DNA from: Wurfbainia villosa
Lineage: Eukaryota > Streptophyta > Magnoliopsida > Zingiberales > Zingiberaceae
NCBI GenBank assembly: GCA_025175895.1
Contig: CM046003.1
Coordinates: forward strand, 32,261,245 to 32,325,244
Direction of reading: 5' to 3'
DNA: 64,000 nt
Shown here: piece after piece, positions 56,601 to 64,000 of the stretch
Layout: every line of letters starts with the position of its first letter
Position numbering within the stretch: position 1 is the stretch's first letter
Notes under the pieces: model-generated
Database searches by the model: none
Told to the model about the DNA's origin: nothing
What the model saw: only the letters and a program-made list of their open reading frames with translations
Made by a program: the position numbers and the translations under genes

Positions 56601-57028
56601 AATCGCTGAGATCCCTAAGGCTGAGAACCCACTGACCTCCGACCGGAGATCAGCTAAGGCGGTGGCGTTGTCGAGCTGCCCTCACTGGATCGTCGATGAA
56701 CTGGGAGAAGGCATCGCAATTGTGCGGAGAAGAAGAAATCGCGAGATCGGGATTTGGGGGATCACGATTGAGAATCGGGGAAAGAAAGATCGCAGAGAGA
56801 AATCACGAAAGTCGAGTTTGGGTCCTTTAAGGCCGGTGGAATGGGTTCAGTCAACTCAAGTCTCACCTAGGTTTAGTCTGAGTTAACTCAAGCCGACCTA
56901 ACCACCCATTCTAGCTTAAATCTTCCTCGTATGGACTCCTTTTGAATCTGAAAAATTTCTATGAATTCCTGAAAAATTATATAAGACAATTTCTCAACTA
57001 ACAAGGATTTTTTTTTCCGTATCTTACA
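53604..57028 (-). mobile_element. 3' LTR of a minus-strand Ty3/gypsy element
   Basis: 3425 bp. On the minus strand it starts TGTAAGATACGG and ends CGGAGCGTGATA (TA instead of CA). It is a distant relative of the 33398-36352 LTR: both begin TGT(T)AA.ATACG and end TC(G/T)GG(A)GC(G/A)TGA-like sequence. No left duplication partner is visible. ORFs inside are incidental. Confidence 0.8.
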
Positions 57029-60000
57029 TTCTCCCCCACTAATAAAAATTTGGTCCCCAAATTTCTGACTCATGTACGAGTACGAAATGTCTCAACAACC
57101 ATCTCAAGTATCCGGAGAAAAGTCACACACCTCAAGTACTAAGTGGGGTACTGAGCTCGAATATTATATTCCAGCTCTTATATACACTCTCAACTAACCT
57201 ATTAAGAGGTAAATAACTGTACTAGAGTGGAGCTCTATATCCATAACCGATGGGAGACTTTTTCAGAATCGTAAGGTGAATCATGAATCACTATCGTCAA
57301 TGATACTTAAGGATACTCCATGAATATAATTCCGTCAAGTGATCCAATGAAATCCATCTTACGGCTCAGAAGGAAATGGTCAGACTTGACTAATCGATCA
57401 TCGATTACTCAAATCCCATCAAGTCCTTTCCGAATTCTAGATAATCTCCCAACATAATCTATCGTACTAGGCTCCCACTTCTATCTCGGTACGTCACCCT
57501 ACTGATCACTAGTATTCCACTTTTACGTGTTGGCACACCCAACATCCAACTACCAATTCAACCATGTCCTACATGTTGTTCCACCAACAAGAATATCTCA
57601 ATACTCACTATATTTGGATCCACTCTGAACAAAACACCAGTCTCTAATGTCGAGACCCCTGAATCAAAAATAACTCTGGGAATCACTATCCTCTTCAGAG
57701 ACGAATAATTGCTTTCTCACAAGAGAAATCAATCTACTGTTCACAATCCACTCTATCACACAACACTGTAAGTAACTGGGAGACCTTAATGACCAATCTC
57801 CCTAGTTGCATCTATCCATGTTCTAGCAACCCTAAAGTAGCTATCTAGTAGCTAGCTAAAACTCCATGAGCACTCCTGCCCTACACATCCACAAAACAAG
57901 ATAATAACTGTTAAGCCCACGTCATATGTATGACAGCCTATCTCGCATTACCTCAATTGACGTAAGCATAAGACACATCTCATACATCTGCATCGGAATC
58001 GATTCAATCCCTGAAATGATGCATCTGTGTGCAATACCCTTCCATCCCCAACGGAAGGACTAACTAACACTGATGCAAAAGTCAGTCACCGTCTAGGCCC
58101 TGAAACCTAGCTTCACAAACTTCCGACCAGGTGATTTTTATCACCTTCTTGGTCCAACAAGTCGGTGGTATAGTATCGCTAGAACATCCTATCCTCATCT
58201 ATGGTAAATACCAAATCAATCTAGGGAAACACAACTTCCCTTAAGATCGTGAATATATCCATAACTATATCGTCTAAAATGACAACCACCAACTGGTCTA
58301 ATCGCTTCATGAACGATTAAATCGTTAATAAGTCTAACGACATTATCAACAACTCATAAAATCCACACACATGTACTCCTTTTTACGCTGAGCTGATGAT
58401 AGCTGAATCATCACACCGACAATGATAATTGTATGACACTAAGTCACTACAATATCAACCCTCCAATCGTAGATCAACCCTAGGATAAACACAGGTGTCA
58501 TTTAGCTGATCTAAACATATCATCTATCCATGACGAAGGATATTCATTCTCAACTACTACATTCCAATCATCGATAATCGATGCATAACCTCAAAGAGTT
58601 GTCTCTCTTTTAACAAAGGGTTCCGGATCCTCTCAAGAGAAATACCGGGATAGATAAATATTCCCTCCAATACATCCTATAATCACAACTTACGTTCTTC
58701 TGATTTCCACAATGTTTAGCAACACTAATATCAATAAAATCATCTCCCAGTATGAGGTCTTCAATATTGGAACTATTTTCGAAATCACTCCAATCGCATA
58801 TTCCACTTGCCCATGCAGTGGCCAACCCGGGAGTTCATCCAAAACTACATCCGATTACTCTTGAATTATATGCACATTCGAGATACATGTTATACCCTCA
58901 TTTCAACAACTTAACTACCCGCAAGGATATGTCTATAGTAGAGGTATGTCTAGCAAAGTCTAAGGGTATCCCTTGACTTCTTGGTCGTTGATCAACATCT
59001 TACCTGACGGTAGAGAAAAATCACCAACCCACAAGTCAATGTATAGGAACCCTTCTAATCTTATCTAAGAATATTCTAGACCTAGACACCTGTAAGCTAC
59101 CAGTATCTCTCAATATATCTACACATAGGGTAACCAAAAGTAATACTCCGAATGACCGATCCTTCGGTCCGCTATGACTCCTCTACTCGAGTAATCATGT
59201 AACTCGTCCAACTTCTACTCTTGGCGACTGAGCTCATGTAGATGCAAAAGACTACCATGGAGGAACTGAGACCAACTGCTGAACTGAGATACAATACCCA
59301 AAATGTCTGCAATGGTGATGGTAAACACTGTGGTACGAGTAAAGAGTACACCACCGGTTGTAAGGTACTGAAGAACTACCAACATCGTAGCACGCTCTAA
59401 CTCTGTGAAAGGTATAACTATGTTTGGAGAGGTAACAGTTGTTGTCTGGACGTTTGAGTCTTCTAATATGTCTTCTGCTGATACTGCTAAGTAAATTGCT
59501 TCTTCTGGATGGAAGTATCAAAGAGCTTCAACTATATCTAAGGTAGTAGATCGCTGTTGATGTGATAATCCACTCTTCTGCGATGATCTTGGCTTCCGAG
59601 GTTGTGGATCATCCTCTCGAAAGCATCATCCATAGTCTTCAACTGAATCTTTAAAGTACATACTCTCCTTGTAGATACTGGTTGCTTATAGTAAAAGCAG
59701 ATAAAATAATCCATCGGATAATCTAACTCCGCATGTCATCGTGACTCATACTACAAGCACATAATCTCTTCAGAGTCTTTCTTCTGAGTTTGTTGATAAA
59801 CATGAGAAAATTCTGACGATCTATAGTCGGTCTTCTATGATCGGAAAACTCTCCAATAGTTGCTCGTGACTCATGACTCTAATCTTGCTCCTTTTGTCAA
59901 ACATTCAGAGACTTCTGATTCTAATAATTTGACTTGCAATATATGCTTATCAAATCTCCAACTCTTAAAACACTAGCTACGGAGTCATTCCTATACACAT

Positions 60001-60616
60001 GACTCGATCTAAGGACTTCTAGTAGGATCTGATAGAAAATCCAAACATCCTGATCAAGATGTCAACCAATAAATCGTAGGTGGCTTAAGACATGTCGATC
60101 ATATTCTCGAGCTATTAGGTGGTTGTAACCCTCGCAAGTCTAACGACTTTGCATGGTACCTTTGTTACCAAACGACCACCCAACCTGAAGCTCAAGAATT
60201 CCCTGACGATGAGTCAAAGAAGATGACGTGGGAAAATACTCTCTCACAACATCACTACACCGTGCCCAAGTGATGTGTGATTTCCAGAAGGTTATTTCCT
60301 ATATCTTCCACCAAGTACCGGCTAGATCTAGATAATGGTATGCAACTAACACTACTTTCTTTGTATAACACAAGTTAAGTATTCAAAAGTACCTTCAAAG
60401 TTATACAACCTAGCACGACAATCTCAGGGGTCAAAATTCCCTATGATACACCACAAACTAGTCCTCTACTATCTGTATCAGCAATAGTATACTCGCTTGT
60501 CCATTACCCCATAGGTAATGATCTGACTAGCACAGTTAGTGAAGATCCCTAAGACTGTAATCTTTGATCTCCACAAGAAAATGTGACTACTAACCCCTGC
60601 TTTCTGACTCAGTATC
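57029..60616 (-). pseudogene. Eroded gypsy internal region (polypurine tract, integrase, RT relics)
   Basis: The polypurine tract AGTGGGGGAGAA (57029-57040, minus strand) abuts the LTR, preceded by GGGGACCAAATTTTTATTAG as in the other gypsy element. Relics on the minus strand are an integrase-core-like DDRLVKSDHFLLSRK (57440-57340) and an RT-like FMKRLDQLVVVILDDIVMDI (58315-58245), where FIDDILVYS is expected. Everything else is too decayed to delimit, and no 5' LTR of this element is recognised. Confidence 0.65.
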
Positions 60617-60914
60617 TGTTAAATACGAAAATTTAAAATACTAAATTAAAAAGGCCAAAATTTAGGAAAAATAATCCTAGGAATTTTTTTCGGGATTTTT
60701 GGAGAATTTTAGGAATTGTTTCCAGAATTTTTCTGGAATTAAACGGGGCATGTACGAGATTTACAGGGATAATTAAATTACTGGGGGGATTAATAGAAAC
60801 CAAACCTAGGTTTTCTATTTCTCATTTTTCTTTCCACGTCGCGCTCGACTCCCTTCCCTAGCGCCGCAATTTTTCTTCTCCTCTCTTCTCCCCGCGCGTC
60901 GCCCATGCCAGATC
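60617..60914 (+). mobile_element. Fragment of a gypsy LTR (33398-type)
   Basis: TGTTAAATACGAAAATTTAA... follows the first 300 bp of the 33398 LTR (including AAACGGGGCATGTACGAG and the GC-rich CGCGCGTCGCCCATGCCAG) and is cut at 60914 by the copia LTR that follows. Confidence 0.85.
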
Positions 60915-62789
60915 TGTTAGTTAAAGCCCTAGAACCAATCATGTGATGGTTGAATAGGGAACATTTTGTATCATATTCTATAAAGGCAAAGGATTGGTTA
61001 TTATATTTACATCTTGCTTGTGCCAGCTAATTTAAATATAATAATGCCCTAGAAAAGTAGGTTCTTATCTACAGCACATCAATTGGCAGAATTGATTATG
61101 AGAGGCTGTAGAGAACACTTTCCTAAATGTTCCTAGTCGAGTATTAATATGCAAGGGCAATATTAATACATAAAGACTAGCATGTAGGTCAATTGATGAC
61201 TTGATCTCACAAGTCATGGATATATGATATCAAGTTGACACATGGGTATATATTGGAGAATATATACTGAACTGACCCGCCATGAGAAAGTTTCATGGAT
61301 CGTTATATGAGTGTCATAAACTTTCTCATGTGACTATTGGTATGAATAGTCCTCAGACCTGAAGTCACTACGGTTCCCTACATAAGGAGTTATGTACTTT
61401 GGTATCGTCAAACGTCACCCGTAACAGGGTGGACCATAAAGGCGATTACTGGGTATGTAACAAATTATGCGGAGGGATGTGAGTGATGTAGATGGGATCT
61501 ATCCCTTCCATATGACAGGAGTGATATCGGTGGGCCCCTTGATTGAGTAGAACTACTAAAACGCATGGCCATGCTCGAATGAGTCAATATGAGATATTGA
61601 GCTCATTTGTTTGAGTTAGTTTACTTAGGGATCAAGAAACACATAGATTGATCGAGGATGACACGGTCTATGCCTCATTGATCAATCTGATATCAAGGAT
61701 AGAAGGACACGGTCATATATTATAGTAGTCACGGAAAGGTTAGTCGGATCTTGACTTATCTCGTAACTTGGGTAGCAATGATGTATTGCTAGATACCGCT
61801 CATTGCTTGTGTATCTAAAAGAGTTTAGGTCCACTGCCAACGTTATGAGAGCCTATAGGGTCACACGCAAAGAGCATGATAATTAGAGGAATTAGAGTAT
61901 TCTAGTTTGACTAGAATAATATGGGAATAAGCTTAAGTACAAAATGGTTTTTGGACTTTAAGCTTAATGAGAATTTTAGCTAATTGATTTAATGAGATTA
62001 ATTCAATATGTTACCTTATTGATTTAATAAGATTAATTCAATATGATAACATAAGCTTAATTGAATTAATAAGATTAATTCAATATGATAACATAAGCTT
62101 AATTGAATTAATAAGATTAATTCAACATGCATGAATGCCACACAAGAATGCCACATAAGCATGCCACATGAGCATGCCACCTAAGCATCCACCTAAGCTA
62201 GTTAAGGTGGAAGGAAACAAAATGGTTTTGTCTCCTTAAGTGGCCGGCCAAACAAGGAAGCCAAATCCTTTTTGAGTGTGTCTCAATGCAATGGATTGCA
62301 TTGAATGTGAAGGAGGTGGAAGGGTTTTTCCAACCCTATAAAAGGCTCCATGGAGTGGCCGGCCAAAGGGAGTTTTTTGTGTTGTGGTTGTGAGAGAGCT
62401 TGGTGGAAGCTTTAGTTGTGTGGGTTTGTGAGTGTAGGCTAGCAAGAAGAGGAGTCTTCTTCTTCCCTTCTCCTTTTCCCTCTCTTCCTCTCCTTTAGGG
62501 ACTTCTCTAGCAAGAAGTAAAGGAGAGCTCTTCTAGTTTTCCTTTTGTGAGACAAGAGCGTGCTCGTGTGGATACGTATAGAGGCACGGACACTTGAACG
62601 TGCTAAAGATCCAACAAACCGAAAGGAAAAGCGGGATTGCAAAGGGCACGCAACAAAGGTAGAACTCTCCTATAAGATAGGCTTGGTTTAGAGAAATTTA
62701 TTTTATACGAGTTTGCTTTCGCATGGATCACTTGGAAGGGATCCTATTTTCCGTTGCGCATATGCCATTTGGCATACGAGATTTCTACA
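60915..62789 (+). mobile_element. 5' LTR of a Ty1/copia element running off the right edge
   Basis: 1875 bp, bounded by TGTTAGTTAAAGCC and GATTTCTACA, inserted into the gypsy LTR fragment. It contains tandem AT-rich units (about 61985-62125, GAATTAATAAGATTAATTCAA) and GCATGCCACATAAG repeats (62140-62195). A TATA box TATAAAAGG is at 62337-62345. A primer site and gag follow. Confidence 0.88.
62337..62345 (+). promoter_or_regulatory. TATA box of the right-edge copia LTR
   Basis: TATAAAAGG in a GC-richer context (CCAACCC upstream) is a canonical plant core promoter element. Transcription would start about 30 bp downstream. Confidence 0.65.
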
Positions 62790-62791
62790 AA

Positions 62792-62803
62792 GGGTATCAG
62801 AGC
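62792..62803 (+). other. Primer-binding site of the right-edge copia element
   Basis: GGGTATCAGAGC, one base from the usual tRNA-Met complement TGGTATCAGAGC, two bases after the LTR. Confidence 0.85.
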
Positions 62804-63937
62804 CACTTAGAAGATCGTATAAAAATAGGTTTCTCTATTTTATATGTGATATAGAAGTAGGATAAATTTTATTATGAGTTGATAATTGCATTAGCAAATT
62901 TTCAAACATAATAAAATATCCAATGTCTTTTAAAAGTTAAAATGACATGGTGCATGGTTATGGCCTAGTCCCAAAAAAAAAGTTTGTGATTGTGTGTTGT
63001 AATTCTTAATACGGCCTGCGTGTCGTGCCTTTCTCCTAATATTCTTGTTGTAAAATTAGTTTTAGACTCGAATGTAACTCGAGTATTTCTCCTTTTGTAA
63101 TGTACAAAACAAGGATGGAGGGTCCATTGGAAGATGAGGTTACAAGGAGGAAGTCAACACACAAGACAACCAAAAGGAAGCACTTAGGAGAAGATGCTAT
63201 CCCTAGGTTGACCAATCAATCTTTTCATTGGCTTGAGAAGATTGTAGAATAAGGGCCATAACCATGACACGTTAGTTTAATATGTATGTGATGCATGTTA
63301 GTTTAGCTTGTATGTGATGCATGATTAGTTTAGCTTATATGTGATGTATGCTAATATGTATATGATACATGTTTATTTCTTAATAAGTCTAAACGATATG
63401 CCTACCAAAGTTGGTACTCACTACTTCCTCGATCATTTGTTATTGGGTTTGCCAAAGCAAAGCAATGCATTTTATCTTGGAGGGGTGCGAGGACAATCTT
63501 GATGTCCCGCTATCACTCTTTGTTAATACTTAATTAAGTGTTTTCTTAATTGTTTAAGAAAGTAGAGGCATATATTATCTTTGAACATAAGTGTTAACAT
63601 AATTTTTGTCTTAAAAGTGGTCGTTGCTCCGATATCCAAGAAGGCCCCTGTGCCTCGCCACACCGAAGTCAGTTTAGGAATAAACACTAAACTAATCTAA
63701 AACTTAACCAAAGCTATTAAAGAGTTACATCAGATGGCAAAAGATTGCCTACCTAATTATACTACGTCTTGGGCGATTAGCCTAACTCAAGGCAATTATG
63801 AAGTGGATCTTTATCCCATATAAATTTATAGCTAAATAGTAGCTATGAGAATTTAGTGGGAGCCTCATTTAATTAAAGGCCTAATTAAATGATTTAGGTA
63901 TGATACTTAACTTTGCATTTTAATGTTGTAGATCACC
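62804..63937 (+). other. Untranslated leader of the right-edge copia element
   Basis: About 1.1 kb without an ORF. It contains repeats of TTTAGCTTGTATGTGATGCATG (63280-63370), including TATGTGATGCATG. No gene. Confidence 0.6.
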
Positions 63938-64000
63938 ATGTCATCTAACACGACACACCCCTCAATCTTGCGATCTGTCCTTGAGAAGGACAAGCTCAAT
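63938..64000 (+). CDS. Start of copia gag polyprotein (cut by the window edge)
   Basis: ATG at 63938 in GATCACCATGTC opens MSSNTTHPSILRSVLEKDKL, the typical N-terminus of copia gag proteins (family pattern ILEKEKLNG.NF). It is open to the window edge. Whether the rest is intact cannot be seen. Confidence 0.8.
   Translation, partial: MSSNTTHPSILRSVLEKDKLN

Noticed and set aside
58610..59521. Minus-strand ORFs of 60-89 codons as a separate gene
   Set aside because: They sit in eroded gypsy internal sequence and show no consistent domain; treated as relics.

Overview
This is a nuclear plant DNA window made almost entirely of nested transposable elements. Long Ty1/copia and Ty3/gypsy LTR elements, a CACTA element, hAT and Mutator-like (MULE) elements, a TRIM and plant-style GT-AG introns all point to a flowering plant with a large, repeat-rich genome. 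A monocot is my guess, but nothing here proves it. The only convincing host gene is the 3' part of a heparan-alpha-glucosaminide N-acetyltransferase-like (HGSNAT-like) membrane protein gene, five exons between 8062 and 9618 on the + strand.

Left third (1-18.3 kb). A degraded Ty1/copia element (1-5433) was split by a hAT transposon (574-4537, 8-bp target duplication TAGTTAAT). Its 3' LTR is followed by a solo Sirevirus-type LTR (6163-7360, duplication GAATG), then the HGSNAT-like exons. At 11243-18307 lies a non-autonomous MULE (duplication TATTTCAAT) carrying a nested CACTA element (12895-17867). The CACTA element holds captured gene pieces, including a spliceosomal SmD2 exon joined to a laccase-like segment.

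Middle (19.0-53.0 kb). A complete but frameshifted Sirevirus-like copia element lies on the minus strand (19026-27591, duplication CTTAG). Then comes the most notable object: a 23.2-kb MULE (29794-53042, 9-bp duplication AAAAAACTT) inserted in an older hAT/TTF-type transposase pseudogene. It has about 180-190-bp terminal inverted repeats of the same family as the 7-kb MULE. It carries two paralogous ULP1-like (C48) protease genes pointing toward each other, a MuDR-type transposase with a SWIM finger, a small ORF of unknown function and an array of 210-bp hairpin-rich units. A Tekay/Del-like gypsy element (33398-42414) and a TRIM with identical LTRs (43490-44125) are nested inside it.

Right end (53.6-64 kb). 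A minus-strand gypsy LTR (53604-57028) and its eroded pol region are followed by a fragment of a second gypsy LTR. A Ty1/copia element (LTR 60915-62789, gag starting at 63938) then runs off the window edge. Most element ORFs carry stops or frameshifts. The TRIM looks youngest. The MULE fits the ULP-carrying (Kaonashi-type) class known from plants, but the two-paralog layout, the shared Asp-to-Asn change in the protease motif and the satellite-like array deserve attention.
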